The notes: generated by a model not told the origin, from the letters alone. Numbered from the stretch's first letter, positions 41,538-51,066 are shown. The stretch is 64,000 bases of DNA from Cohnella rhizoplanae (GCF_948329515.1 NZ_CAOJCN010000008.1:1-64000), one strand, 5' to 3'. Numbers and translations: made by a program.

Positions 41538-41761
41538 GCTTCCCGTCCTTGTGGCTTACCGGTTGGAATCTCGGTGTGGACATTATCCGGCGTGATTTGG
41601 GACAGCAGCTCATCGAGCGTTCCCGACTTCGGCTTGATTACAAGGTGACCTTTTTCAATATCCAAGTCGATTTCGGTTCCTTCCTCGATGCCCACCTTCA
41701 AGGCAAGGGATTTCGGGATGCGGATACCGAGGGAATTACCCCATTTTTGAACCTGAAACAT
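41531..41761 (-). CDS. mazE: MazE-type AbrB-fold antitoxin
   Basis: A 76-residue antitoxin. The AbrB/SpoVT swapped-hairpin barrel (about 1-48) has VQKWGNSLGIRIPKSLALKV and TEIDLDIEKGHLVIKP. The flexible tail (about 50-76) should wrap around MazF. The ATG at 41761 has AGGAGG seven bases upstream; an upstream in-frame start would add 13 hydrophobic residues and run through the operator. It probably binds its own promoter at 41778-41800. Confidence 0.9.
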   Translation of the reverse strand: MFQVQKWGNSLGIRIPKSLALKVGIEEGTEIDLDIEKGHLVIKPKSGTLDELLSQITPDNVHTEIPTGKPQGREAW

Positions 41762-41777
41762 ATGACCGCCTCCTAAA

Positions 41778-41800
41778 ATGTATAAACAAAGTATATACAT
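41778..41800 (-). promoter_or_regulatory. mazEF operator candidate
   Basis: ATGTATA and TATACAT face each other with a short AT-rich centre, 17 bases before the mazE ATG. This fits autoregulation by the MazE-MazF complex. Confidence 0.5.
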
Positions 41801-41846
41801 AATATCTTTAAAAAATCAATTCGAGGTGGTGTATGATTGGCAGTGA

Positions 41847-42110
41847 TTACCTAAAGCTCAGAGTAAGGCGAAAGGAAAGGTGATTGAAGGAAGAAGGCGA
41901 AAGACAGCTGTCGTAAAACTTGATGCCAATCTCCGCTTGCTCATATCCTGCAAGCTTGCGATGCAACTGAATGATTAACTCGTCAACCTTCCGACTCTGC
42001 GCCTGAACCGCCTCATTTTTCTACAACGGGATTCCTTGCTCTAACGACCGGCACCCAAGCTCGTTTAACTTTCGTTTTTCATCCTCATACTGATGAAGTA
42101 AGTGGAGCAT
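41847..42110 (-). pseudogene. Spo0E-like aspartyl-phosphate phosphatase with in-frame amber codon
   Basis: An excellent start (AAGGAGG, seven bases, ATG at 42110) leads into HQYEDEKRKLNELGCRSLEQG, then a TAG at 42023-42021. The same frame continues with KNEAVQAQSRKVDELIIQLHRKL. The S-R-K-V-D segment is the SxxxD signature of the Spo0E family, whose members dephosphorylate Spo0A~P. The open frame then runs on into an unrelated-looking tail to 41847. Either a point mutation killed the gene or the amber is read through. Confidence 0.6.
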
Positions 42111-42263
42111 GGAGTGACCTCCTTATTTCCAAACTCTTGAATGTCACCAATCATTTGTAACCTATTAATGGTCGAGGAACGATCCTTTTGGAACGCCGAT
42201 GTCTACGAAACAAGATATTCAGGACGTTGTCGATCGTTTTTTGACCGTATAACTTCCCCTAGA

Positions 42264-42305
42264 AAAATAGCGGCGCAAGGGAGATCATCCCTGCGCCGCT
42301 ATTTT
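42264..42305 (-). terminator. Very strong intrinsic terminator
   Basis: AAAATAGCGGCGCA pairs with TGCGCCGCTATTTT, with an inner GGGA/TCCC stem. It lies 13 bases past the stop of the gene at 42319. The flanking A and T runs make it usable on both strands. Confidence 0.85.
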
Positions 42306-42318
42306 ATCACTATCCATC

Positions 42319-42729
42319 TCACTCCAGTGAGGCATACTTGCTCGATCGCACGAACTCGCGATGGGCTTCCTGAATCGCGTTCGTGCGCATCAACTGTTCC
42401 TCGGAACCGCCCTGCTTCAGTTGCCCGGCAATCTGCATTAGCTTGAACGTGTTGTAGTAATTCGCATCCGCTTTGCTGCGGCTATGCTGCAAGGCGTCCT
42501 CATACGCTTGGCGTTCCATCGAGAGGCTCATGGCTTGATGATGCAGATTGGGATCGTGTCGCTGCAAGTCGTCCAATTCGTCGGTGCGCAGCTCCTTGCC
42601 CAGCATGAGTGTATTTCGAATCGCTGCCAAACGCGACTGATTCATCGCCGCGCGTGCGTCCTTGTATGGCTGCATCGTTTTGAAATATTCACTGACTGGC
42701 TGCACGGACTTTACATTCACGCCATTCAC
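42319..42729 (-). CDS. Hypothetical partner of the first duplicated response regulator
   Basis: A 136-residue soluble, helical protein, Gln-, Arg- and Ala-rich (KTMQPYKDARAAMNQSRLAAIRNTL...QAYEDALQHSRSKADANYYNTFKLMQ). I do not recognise it. The GTG start overlaps the response-regulator stop as GTGA, so it is translationally coupled to that gene. It has no equivalent after the second regulator copy at 53271. It could be a small effector or a remnant. Confidence 0.5.
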   Translation of the reverse strand: MNGVNVKSVQPVSEYFKTMQPYKDARAAMNQSRLAAIRNTLMLGKELRTDELDDLQRHDPNLHHQAMSLSMERQAYEDALQHSRSKADANYYNTFKLMQIAGQLKQGGSEEQLMRTNAIQEAHREFVRSSKYASLE

Positions 42730-43436
42730 CCCTTAATATCGTCGCGCGTACCTTTGGCCATGAGCATATATCCCGTGCCTCGAATCGTAACGATTCTCTC
42801 CGGATTAGCAGGATCCGCCTCTATTTTTTTGCGTAAATTGCTGATATGTACGGCGACCGTTCTCGTATCCTCCAAACTCTCCATGCCCCAGATGAGCTGA
42901 AACAACGCATCGACACTGACGGCACGATTCGCGTTCTGGGCCATATAGGACAGCAGACTGAACTCTTTTCTCGATAAAAAGATCGTTTCGCTTCCCCTGT
43001 TGACGGACTGTGCATAGTAATCCAGCGTTAAACCCGGCAGCTCCAGCAGCTGTTCCCGTCTGCCCGTCGACACTCTGCGAAGGTGCGCCTTGATCTTGGC
43101 CATGAGTACGCCCGGACTGAACGGCTTGGTGACATAATCGTCGCCGCCATAAGATAAGGCGCTGATTTTCACCTCGTCTTCCTCACGGCTGCTCAGAAAC
43201 ACGATCGGTGCATTCGTGCGGTTGCGTGCGTTCCTGCACCAATCAATGCCGTTTTCATTAGCCAAGAGGACATCCAGTACAATCAAATCCGGCTCGAAGG
43301 ACGCCAGCAGCTTCATGGCTTCTGTCCCGCTATGACTGTAGGAGAATTGGAAACCCTCCCGCTCGCAATACACCTGGACGATCTCGCATATATGAGGATC
43401 GTCATCGACGATCATGATTTTGTGAGCGTCCGCCAC
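42726..43436 (-). CDS. OmpR-family response regulator, copy 1 of an inverted duplicate
   Basis: A 236-residue regulator. The receiver has Asp11-Asp12-Asp13, the phosphoacceptor Asp55 (LIVLDVLLANENG), FLSSREED and VTKPFSPG. The C-terminal winged helix has EFSLLSYMAQN, LIWGMESLEDTRTVAVHISNLRKKIEAD and IRGTGYML. Roughly nine of ten residues match the regulator at 53271-53978, and even the leader AAGGTGACG-TGTGGCGGAC is shared. Copy 2 is coupled to a histidine kinase; this copy has none next to it and may be an orphan answering the same kinase. The start is GTG. Confidence 0.85.
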   Translation of the reverse strand: MADAHKIMIVDDDPHICEIVQVYCEREGFQFSYSHSGTEAMKLLASFEPDLIVLDVLLANENGIDWCRNARNRTNAPIVFLSSREEDEVKISALSYGGDDYVTKPFSPGVLMAKIKAHLRRVSTGRREQLLELPGLTLDYYAQSVNRGSETIFLSRKEFSLLSYMAQNANRAVSVDALFQLIWGMESLEDTRTVAVHISNLRKKIEADPANPERIVTIRGTGYMLMAKGTRDDIKG

Positions 43437-43463
43437 ACCGTCACCTTCTTTCCGTATCCTTCG

Positions 43464-43508
43464 CCAGCCCAGTGCGCTTGAATGTCGGCAAAGTCAATGG
43501 CATAACAG
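43464..43508 (-). pseudogene. SLH-like scrap upstream of response regulator copy 1
   Basis: In one minus-strand frame after a stop, the sequence reads AIDFADIQAHWAGEGYGKK, which resembles the opening of an SLH domain (F-DI--HWA). No start or ribosome site belongs to it. It may be a vestige of a lost surface gene; the match is short. Confidence 0.3.
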
Positions 43509-43516
43509 CTTTAACG

Positions 43517-43544
43517 ACAGCGTACTCCGACGGGAGTAGGCTGT
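43517..43544 (-). terminator. Hairpin after the 2441-residue SLH gene
   Basis: TACTCC-GACG-GGAGTA forms a tight stem, extended by ACAGC/GCTGT with one mismatch. It lies 25 bases past the stop; the following T-run is weak. Confidence 0.45.
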
Positions 43545-43568
43545 TCTGCTCGTTTTATCGGTTTAAGT

Positions 43569-46500
43569 TTAATGCAAGTCCGAATCATACTTCATCACGG
43601 TCACTTTACCTCCTAATGCGCCGTTTCCTGTTGCAACATAATAGCTCACATAGATGTTGTCTGTGCTGTCTATGGCGAGGTTTACCCACTCCGCATGATC
43701 AGCGGAGATGCCGGCATACTCGACGACGCTCCAACTCATGTTCTCGAATTTCATCACAGTCACCCTGTTGCCGTTTGCAGCATCCCGATAAGCAACATAA
43801 GGCGTACCTTGGCTGTCGAAGGCGATACTAGCGTATAAGACCCCGCCATTGTTTTGGATCGGGAAGTCGGCAGTGCCTACAGCCGCCCACGCGGAGCCCG
43901 TATATCTCGCCACAGCCAGCTTGGAATTGCTCGTATAGGCCATATAAGGTACGCCGCCCGGATCAAGCGCGAAGGATGCGCTCCAATAACCGCTTGGTAT
44001 CGGGGGCTCGCCGAGAAAATTCCGGGTAAGACTCTGGCCCTCGTATTTCGCCACGGCAGCTTTAACCGGGTTCCCGACGTTAAAATACGTATAGAACAAG
44101 TAAGGCGTGTTGCTCGGGTCTAGCGCGATGACTGAATTATTCGCGCCTCCCGCCACGATACCATTCTGTATCTTCTGCCAATTGCCGTCTTTAAGCCTCA
44201 CCACATGGATGTACTTCGTGCTCTGAGAGACATCGATATAAGACATATAAGGCGTGTCATCCTCGTCGAACGCAATGGAGATATTGTCCCCGAATTCCGC
44301 TATACTGCCTACGGATTCCCAAGTCCCTCCCCGATATCTCTTCACGATGGTTTTCATGGCTGAACCGATATAAGCAACGTAAAGCGTATCCTGGCTGTCG
44401 ATGGCGAGCGTTACGCCAACCTCGCTCCACGACTTATCGAGGCCGGTCGGACCGCCGACGATCTGCCACTCGCCTGCCGCTTCTACGTATTTCTTCACGA
44501 ATACCTCTTTACTCCAGGTCAAGACAGCAACATAAGGAGTGCCCCGGCTGTCGATTACGACATTGGACTGATGATTCACGCCCGCTTCCATCGCGTCACC
44601 AAGATTTAGCCACGATGTCATCGTCCACTTCGCGTACAGGGTCATATCTGCGTTCACCGCTGCCGAGAAGTCATAGACGTTCGTCAACGCGGGATCGCTG
44701 TACCAACCGCCGAACCTGTAGCCCACCCAATTCAGTGCGGCAGGTGCCGCAGCTTTGCCGCCGGGAATCACCGTCTGGCTCGCGACGGCCGGCCCGTTGT
44801 TGCTGTCGAAGCTCACCGTGTAGCTGTTAAATGACCACTTCGCGTACAACGTGAGGTTCGCGATTACCTGTCTCTCCGTGAAGAGATAAGCTTCGCTCAG
44901 TGCGGAATCGCTGTACCAGCCGACGAACGTATAACCGTCCTTCGTCGGTGCGGCAGGCGCGGCAGCCTGGCCGCCGCTTGCCACCGTCTGATCAGCCACC
45001 GGCGATCCGCCGTTGCTGTTGAAGCTGACCTTGTACATCGCCGTCCACTTCGCGTACAGCGTGAGGTTGGACCTCACCGGTGTCGTGAAGCTGTAGGCTG
45101 TACTCAGACCGGCGTCGCTATACCAGCCGCCGAACGTGTAACCGCTCCTTGTCGGTGCGGATGGCGCCGTCGCATTGCCGTCATAGCCCACCGTCTGGTT
45201 CGTCACCGACGATCCGCCGTTGCTGTTGAAGCTCACCGTGTAGGCGTTAAGCGTCCACTTCGCATACAGCGTGAGGCTCGTCGCGATCGGTGTCGTCGAG
45301 AAGCTGAAGCGGCTCGTCAAGCCGCTGTCGCTGTACCAGCCTTCGAACGTGTAGCCGTTCTTCGTCGGTGCGCCGGGTGCCGCAGCCACCGCGCCTTCCT
45401 CTACCGTCAGATCGGCCACCGCCGAGCCGCCGTTGCTGATGAAGCTCACCGTGTAGCTATTTTTGGGAGCGATCGTCCATTTTGCATATAAGGTGAAGCT
45501 GCCCGTCACGACCGTCGTCTCGAAGTCATAGGCGCTCGTCAAGCCGCTGTCGCTGTACCAGCCGCCGAACACAAAGCCTTCCTTCGTCGGTGCGCCAGGC
45601 GCCGCAGTCTTGTTTCCTTCGATCACCGTCTGATCAGCCACCGCCGACCCTTCGTTACTGTCGAAGCTCACTGTATAACTGCGCAGCCACTTCGCATACA
45701 ACGTGAGATCTGCCGTCACCTGTGCCGCGAAGTCATAGACGCTCGTCAGCGCGCTGTCGCTGTACCAGCCGGCGAACACCAGATCGTTCTTCGTCGGTTC
45801 ATCCGGTTCGCTTGCCTGGAACCCGTAACCTACCGTCTGGTCAGCCACGGCCGAACCGCCGTTGCTGTTGAAGCTCACCGTGTTGTTGTTCAGCGTCCAC
45901 TGAGCGGTGAACGCGACATCGCGCGCGGGCATCGTAGCCGTAGAAGCGGGCGACCATCCCGTGAATGCATGCCCCTGCCAGGTTGGAGAGCCAAGGTATA
46001 ACCCAATCGTTGCTCCAAGCGGTACGTTAACGACCTGGGTCGCATCGCCGGAGCCATTGTAATTGATCGTCATGGCGTAGCTATTTCTTTTGTAGTACAG
46101 CTTTAGCACCGTTGTGCCTCTGCCTGCGATCGGAGCCGACAGCACCGTCCCCGGCACGCTGTCGTCGAACGTAAAGCCTTCATAGGACCTGGTCGGATTC
46201 GTCAGGCTCGCCGCGGTATCGGTTGTGCCGCGATACGATTCCGTATCCGCAACCGTATAGGTGTCGCTTCCGATATTTTGCAGCAAGTAGACGACCTGAT
46301 AAGGCGTGTCCTCTCTCGCCGTCCACTTCGCGGTATAGGCGGTGTCCGAAGCCGGCATCGCGCTTGGAACCTCCGGCGACCAGCCGGCGAACGTATATCC
46401 CGGCCTTGTCGGCACCGGTATGCGCGCGGCGATGTTCTTGCCGACGGCTTCCGTTACCGAACTTCCGGGCGCCCCCGGATAAGCCCAATCGAAGGTCATC

Positions 46501-49500
46501 GTTCGATTCACCGGGTAGTAATTAACCTTGACGACCGTCGAGCCGTCTCCCTTGATCGACACGCCGCTTGCCGTACCTGTCGCATAACCTTGGTTCTTGA
46601 ACCTGTCGGAGGCGATCCGAATCTCCGCGCCGGTTGTGCCGGTCAACGTTTCCGTAACCGCAGGCGACGTCGATGTCTTGGTGTTCGGGTCTATCAAATA
46701 ATGCTGAACGGTATACGGCGTATCCGTGTTCGGGATCCAGTGCGCGATCAGATTCCGATCCTCGGCAGGCATATGGCTCGGAATCGTCGTCTTCGTGCCG
46801 CCGGAGATCGACCAGTACCAGCCGTCAAAGGTGTATCCCGGATATACCGGAGTGTCCACGCTGATCGCCGCGTTATACGGGGCTGCGACAACCTGGGTCA
46901 CACCGCCGTTCTGCGGATCCAGCTGGAGAATATAGTCGCCCACTCTGGCCAACCATTTCAACGGAATCTTGCGCGTGAGCGAAGCTGACGAGTACGCCAG
47001 CGGCGCCCCCTTCCAGGTGATGACCAGGTTGCCCTCGCTCACCTGAATGTCCCTGTTCACCACTTCGATCTTCCCGGTCGCCGGTTTATATCTGAAATTC
47101 GCATGGTCCACCTGGATGTCGAATCTCGAGCGGTCATACGCCCGGGTATTCGTCTCGCCCGTCTTCAGATCAAACGTGCGCATCGTGAACAGCGTCTCCG
47201 GCACAGCGATGGATGATGCGGAACCCGCCAAGTTCACTACGGGCGCCTTATCCTGCGTATAGGCAAAGTCTACGATATGCTGCTGCTCCCCTACCGTGTA
47301 CAGCGGCCACATGTTGTCGTACACCGGCACGCTGGCCGAGAGCAAGCCATCGCCCAATTGGGCGCCTACTGCGCTCTCCAGATAGATGCCGATCTCTACA
47401 TACAGAGCGCCCAGAGACCTGGTGGACTTCACCCCGTTCAGCTGCTTGAACTGATAGTAGAAGTACCCCCACAGATTCACGTAAGCGCCGGGCTGTACGG
47501 ACAGCCCGATGCTGTTCAGCTTGACGCTGCCGATCCCCGCTTTAAGCTCCAGCTGTATGCCCGCCCGCAATCCGAGCGTCCCCATGACATAGAAGGTGAA
47601 CTGGTAATTGCCGTCCCCCGGCAAGCTCACGGTGCTGCTCGAGCCTGTGAAGCCAAGCACGTGCAGGGTAGCCGAGTAGCGCTTGGCGGTCGTATAGTTG
47701 AAATCGGCCCCGATCGTCAGATTCACATTGGCGTTGACGACAAACTCTGCCGTAAAGTTGATTTCAACGATCCCATACGCCACGCGCATGCTGTAGTTTA
47801 CGAGCTCTTTCTTGATTAACGTAACCCAATCCGTCTCGTTCTCCATCATCTCTTGATACTGTGCCTGCAGCGAAGCGTCGTCTACGCCGATATCCTGCAC
47901 CCCGTCGATTAACGCTTTAATTTCCGTCGTGATGTCGCGCACCTTGCCAAGCTTGCCGCCGGTACTGGCTTTATCCCAGTCCTCCAGCGCATCCTCCAGC
48001 TTGTCGTGTTCGACGGTGGCGATCTTCGCCGTAACGTTGATACCGGTATACGTATAGGCGTCCAGATTAGCGGTGACCACATAATCGCTCGGGTAGGGGA
48101 TGCAGATAAACAAAAGACATGCCTCTCCCCACTCCGTCTCCCCGTTGACGCCGAGATTCAAGCTCATCTCTTCAAGGAATGTGCCGGTCATATGGATGAC
48201 GAGGTCGCTTTCTTCATTGATTTGAATGACAATATCGGCTGCGACCTGAAGCGTAGCGCTTACGCCGGAGGTTTGTCCGTTTATATGCTTCAATGTCGTA
48301 CCAAGCGAAGCTGTGACGGTCAGATTCTCCACGCTGACTTTTCCCGCGCCTTTTGAGGCCGAAAGTACATTGACCTCCATCCGTGTCTTGAATGCATTCG
48401 TCTTCATGGCCAGCGCAGATAGATAGTCCGCGGCTTGATCGATGAATCCGCTGGCTGTCGCTTGCTGCTCAATCTGATCCTCAAGCTTCGCAATCTGCTC
48501 ATCCGACAACAGCAGGCCGCCGTCAATCGCTTGCTGCCGATAGATGTCGAAAACATGCTCGATGTCTTCCACAGCAGCATCGGTATACGTAATGACATCC
48601 ATCTCCGCCGTAGGCGTAATCGACGTAATGCGCCCATAACCGGTTACCGTAGAACCTTCTTCAGTGAATTGACCCTCGTAGAAAGCGATGAAATCGCCCG
48701 CATCGACGGTGGTGAGCTCACTCAAGCCTAGCGGCGCATACAGACTGTCGCTGTAGTTCATCGCGATATGTGCGATCGTGATCGTATGGTCGTCCCGGTC
48801 TCCATCCCTATCCGCCTCTACGCTCACAGGCAGCACGTCCGGCTTGAACAACACTTGCTTGGCATCCGCGTGATCGTAGGTGTAGGTGGTGCCGTTAATC
48901 GCAGTGATCCGTACATAGGCGACGTCGCCGTCGTCGGCGCCGGTTGTGTCTACCGTGCGCAGATCGGGGCGAACCCCTTCATAGATGGCGACGGCATCGC
49001 CAACCTGAATCCCCGCGCTGCCAGTATACGTGAACGTGCCGCTGCCCCCATTCGCCGCGGGGAGACCGGCATCGCCGTCGCCCACCGTCGTCGTGACGAC
49101 CGGAATCGCGGGCGAACCTGCTTCCGCGCCGTCCAGCATCATATCCGAGACTTCCGCGAAGGGCAGATAGATCATGTCCGGATTCAACGGGATATTCATG
49201 GCTTCTTGCTTGGCAACGCTAAAAACATAGATGCTCGTCGTTGCGTCTTGACCTTGGAAGGCGAGGTTGTCGTCCGTCAACGTAAGTCGATAGGTGTGGC
49301 CTTCCGTGAACTGACCGTCTGCGGCTGCGGACGCTACCGTGAAGGTGCCGTTCGCACCGGTGACCGCAATCCCCGCGAAATCGGGATTCGCGGTATCCTC
49401 AATCGTCATCCGCGCCTGCACCTCGGATGCCGTCAGGCTGCCGGTCGCCTCGTTGACAGCGATCGTGAAGCCCGGCGCGACATCCAGCACCGCGTAGCTT

Positions 49501-50894
49501 GGCGTGCGCTGGACGGCATTATCCACGTTATCTATGTACTTCGCATACAGCTTCATATCGGCAGCAACCGTGCTGCCCTCCACGAATATGAGCGACAAAT
49601 CGCTGTCCCTGAACCAGCCCTGGAAAATATACCCCTCCTTCACCGGAGCAGGCAGCCGGCTCGGCGCCTCCCCTTGCCGCACCGTCTGATCCTCGATCGC
49701 CGTGCCTCCGTTGCTCTCGAACGAGAGCGTATACGTAGGGGCATCGGTGACGGTAGGTGTGGGAGTCGGCTGGGCACTGCCGGTAGGTGTCGGCTGGGCG
49801 CTGCCGCTAGGTGTCGGCTGGGCGCTGCCGGTAGGTGTCGGCTGGGCGCTGCCGGTAGGTGTCGGCTGGGCGCTGCCGGTAGGTGTCGGCTGGGCACTGC
49901 CGGTAGGTGTCGGCTGGGCGCTGCCGGTAGGTGTCGGCTGGGCGCTGCCGGTAGGTGTCGGCTGGGCGCTGCCGGTAGGTGTGGGTGTCGGTTGGCCGGT
50001 GCCGGTAGGTTCGGGTGTCGGTTGGCCGCTGCCGGTAGGTTCAGGTGTCGGTTGGCCGCTGCCTATAGGTTCGGGTGTCGGTTGGCCGCTGCCGTTTGTC
50101 GTGCCGTTATCCGCACCGGTTGTTGGCGTCGGTGTCGGCGTCGCTTCGTTCGGATTTGCCCATGCCTCCACAATCGCGTTGTTGCGCATGAAGAGAACAG
50201 CCGCTTCCGCGCGAGATGCTTGGGCATGCGGATTAAATTTGCCATTTCGATCTCCGACGAACAAGCCTGCTTGCCACAGCTTAACGACTGCATCCGCCGC
50301 CCACGGAGAAACGTCGGCGAGATCGCCCGGCACAGTCGTTACGCGATTGCTGGTTTGATAGGGAATCCGATAGCTTTCAAAATATCGCAAAGTCATCGTC
50401 GCCATCTGTTCCCGGGATACGTTTGCATCCGGAGAAAAATGCTGCTTGCCCGTGCCGGATGCAATCCCGTGCTTAACCGCCCACGCTACATATGGCGCAT
50501 ACCAAATCCCCGCCTGCACGTCGGCAAAGGTCGAGGCCGAATACTCGCTTGCATTCGCGCCTGCCATTCGTCCAAGCGCCGTCACGTACATGGCGCGCGT
50601 CATCGTCCCTTTGGGCGAGAAGACGCCGCTGCCCGTTCCGCTGAATATGCCATTCTTCCGGACATAGTCGGCCGCATCGTAGAACCAGTCCGTTGGACGC
50701 ACATCCAGGAATCCGCCTGCCCCGGACGCTGCCGCCTGCTGCACAGGCAATTCCGACGCTGCCGCCTCCTGCACCGGCAGCGCGGCCGCTGTTCCCTGCT
50801 GCACAGGCAGTACAGTCACGATCATGCTGATGATCAGCATCCACGTCAAAATCCGCGATTTCGACTTCCATCCCCATTTTGTCGCCTTATTCAC
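43569..50894 (-). CDS. Giant SLH-anchored surface protein with InlB-type repeats
   Basis: A 2441-residue secreted protein. Residues 1-35 are a signal peptide, followed by three SLH domains at about 58-248 (FLDVRPTDWFYDAADYV opens the first). A PTPTGSAQ-type linker lies at about 251-383 and one Flg_new/InlB-like repeat at about 385-455. A large unassigned region (about 465-1300) follows. From about 1330 come InlB/MucBP-like repeats, then six near-identical copies of VSFNSNGGS--ADQTV...GGWYSDS-LT--Y-F----LTLYAKW. The last 345 residues form repeated YVAY-DSQGTPY units, a probable beta-propeller. The start is GTG with AGAAGGGA. It looks like an adhesin. It is divergent from a membrane kinase and may be its target. 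Confidence 0.85.
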   Translation of the reverse strand: MNKATKWGWKSKSRILTWMLIISMIVTVLPVQQGTAAALPVQEAAASELPVQQAAASGAGGFLDVRPTDWFYDAADYVRKNGIFSGTGSGVFSPKGTMTRAMYVTALGRMAGANASEYSASTFADVQAGIWYAPYVAWAVKHGIASGTGKQHFSPDANVSREQMATMTLRYFESYRIPYQTSNRVTTVPGDLADVSPWAADAVVKLWQAGLFVGDRNGKFNPHAQASRAEAAVLFMRNNAIVEAWANPNEATPTPTPTTGADNGTTNGSGQPTPEPIGSGQPTPEPTGSGQPTPEPTGTGQPTPTPTGSAQPTPTGSAQPTPTGSAQPTPTGSAQPTPTGSAQPTPTGSAQPTPTGSAQPTPSGSAQPTPTGSAQPTPTPTVTDAPTYTLSFESNGGTAIEDQTVRQGEAPSRLPAPVKEGYIFQGWFRDSDLSLIFVEGSTVAADMKLYAKYIDNVDNAVQRTPSYAVLDVAPGFTIAVNEATGSLTASEVQARMTIEDTANPDFAGIAVTGANGTFTVASAAADGQFTEGHTYRLTLTDDNLAFQGQDATTSIYVFSVAKQEAMNIPLNPDMIYLPFAEVSDMMLDGAEAGSPAIPVVTTTVGDGDAGLPAANGGSGTFTYTGSAGIQVGDAVAIYEGVRPDLRTVDTTGADDGDVAYVRITAINGTTYTYDHADAKQVLFKPDVLPVSVEADRDGDRDDHTITIAHIAMNYSDSLYAPLGLSELTTVDAGDFIAFYEGQFTEEGSTVTGYGRITSITPTAEMDVITYTDAAVEDIEHVFDIYRQQAIDGGLLLSDEQIAKLEDQIEQQATASGFIDQAADYLSALAMKTNAFKTRMEVNVLSASKGAGKVSVENLTVTASLGTTLKHINGQTSGVSATLQVAADIVIQINEESDLVIHMTGTFLEEMSLNLGVNGETEWGEACLLFICIPYPSDYVVTANLDAYTYTGINVTAKIATVEHDKLEDALEDWDKASTGGKLGKVRDITTEIKALIDGVQDIGVDDASLQAQYQEMMENETDWVTLIKKELVNYSMRVAYGIVEINFTAEFVVNANVNLTIGADFNYTTAKRYSATLHVLGFTGSSSTVSLPGDGNYQFTFYVMGTLGLRAGIQLELKAGIGSVKLNSIGLSVQPGAYVNLWGYFYYQFKQLNGVKSTRSLGALYVEIGIYLESAVGAQLGDGLLSASVPVYDNMWPLYTVGEQQHIVDFAYTQDKAPVVNLAGSASSIAVPETLFTMRTFDLKTGETNTRAYDRSRFDIQVDHANFRYKPATGKIEVVNRDIQVSEGNLVITWKGAPLAYSSASLTRKIPLKWLARVGDYILQLDPQNGGVTQVVAAPYNAAISVDTPVYPGYTFDGWYWSISGGTKTTIPSHMPAEDRNLIAHWIPNTDTPYTVQHYLIDPNTKTSTSPAVTETLTGTTGAEIRIASDRFKNQGYATGTASGVSIKGDGSTVVKVNYYPVNRTMTFDWAYPGAPGSSVTEAVGKNIAARIPVPTRPGYTFAGWSPEVPSAMPASDTAYTAKWTAREDTPYQVVYLLQNIGSDTYTVADTESYRGTTDTAASLTNPTRSYEGFTFDDSVPGTVLSAPIAGRGTTVLKLYYKRNSYAMTINYNGSGDATQVVNVPLGATIGLYLGSPTWQGHAFTGWSPASTATMPARDVAFTAQWTLNNNTVSFNSNGGSAVADQTVGYGFQASEPDEPTKNDLVFAGWYSDSALTSVYDFAAQVTADLTLYAKWLRSYTVSFDSNEGSAVADQTVIEGNKTAAPGAPTKEGFVFGGWYSDSGLTSAYDFETTVVTGSFTLYAKWTIAPKNSYTVSFISNGGSAVADLTVEEGAVAAAPGAPTKNGYTFEGWYSDSGLTSRFSFSTTPIATSLTLYAKWTLNAYTVSFNSNGGSSVTNQTVGYDGNATAPSAPTRSGYTFGGWYSDAGLSTAYSFTTPVRSNLTLYAKWTAMYKVSFNSNGGSPVADQTVASGGQAAAPAAPTKDGYTFVGWYSDSALSEAYLFTERQVIANLTLYAKWSFNSYTVSFDSNNGPAVASQTVIPGGKAAAPAALNWVGYRFGGWYSDPALTNVYDFSAAVNADMTLYAKWTMTSWLNLGDAMEAGVNHQSNVVIDSRGTPYVAVLTWSKEVFVKKYVEAAGEWQIVGGPTGLDKSWSEVGVTLAIDSQDTLYVAYIGSAMKTIVKRYRGGTWESVGSIAEFGDNISIAFDEDDTPYMSYIDVSQSTKYIHVVRLKDGNWQKIQNGIVAGGANNSVIALDPSNTPYLFYTYFNVGNPVKAAVAKYEGQSLTRNFLGEPPIPSGYWSASFALDPGGVPYMAYTSNSKLAVARYTGSAWAAVGTADFPIQNNGGVLYASIAFDSQGTPYVAYRDAANGNRVTVMKFENMSWSVVEYAGISADHAEWVNLAIDSTDNIYVSYYVATGNGALGGKVTVMKYDSDLH
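49751..50095. repeat. 24-bp and 30-bp minisatellite in the SLH gene linker
   Basis: Nine units of 24 bp (GGTAGGTGTCGGCTGGGC then G/A-CTGCC) code for PTPTGSAQ. Four longer 30-bp units follow, coding for GSGQPTPEPT. The low divergence between units points to recent expansion. Copy number probably varies between strains and sets the distance between the SLH anchor and the displayed part. Confidence 0.9.
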
Positions 50895-51036
50895 ACTTAT
50901 TCATCCCTTCTAGCAGCTGGATACAGGAAAAAATGTCGATTTTTCTCCTCCCATTCTAGCAGGGGGTCTGGGATCACTTATGAATTACAAAGAAAACTTT
51001 AAGTTCGAGCGATTCGCGAAGAATTTACCACCGCTA

Positions 51037-51066
51037 TTCACACATTTCTTTTCGTGATGCTATCAT
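51037..51066 (+). promoter_or_regulatory. Candidate sigma-A promoter of the 7TMR-DISM kinase
   Basis: TTCACA and TATCAT are 18 bp apart, about 50 bases upstream of the TTG start. This is a moderate match only, in the 224-base divergent region shared with the giant SLH gene. Confidence 0.35.

Noticed and set aside
42197..42250. A 17-codon frame (MSTKQDIQDVVDRFLTV) in the gap after the Spo0E relic, possibly a gene start
   Set aside because: It closes at once, lacks a ribosome site and is too short to assign; at best a scrap of a lost gene.
48768..51002. A 744-codon plus-strand frame opposite the 2441-residue SLH gene
   Set aside because: Arg/Cys/His-rich composition without signal or domains; the minus strand holds clear SLH and repeat domains.
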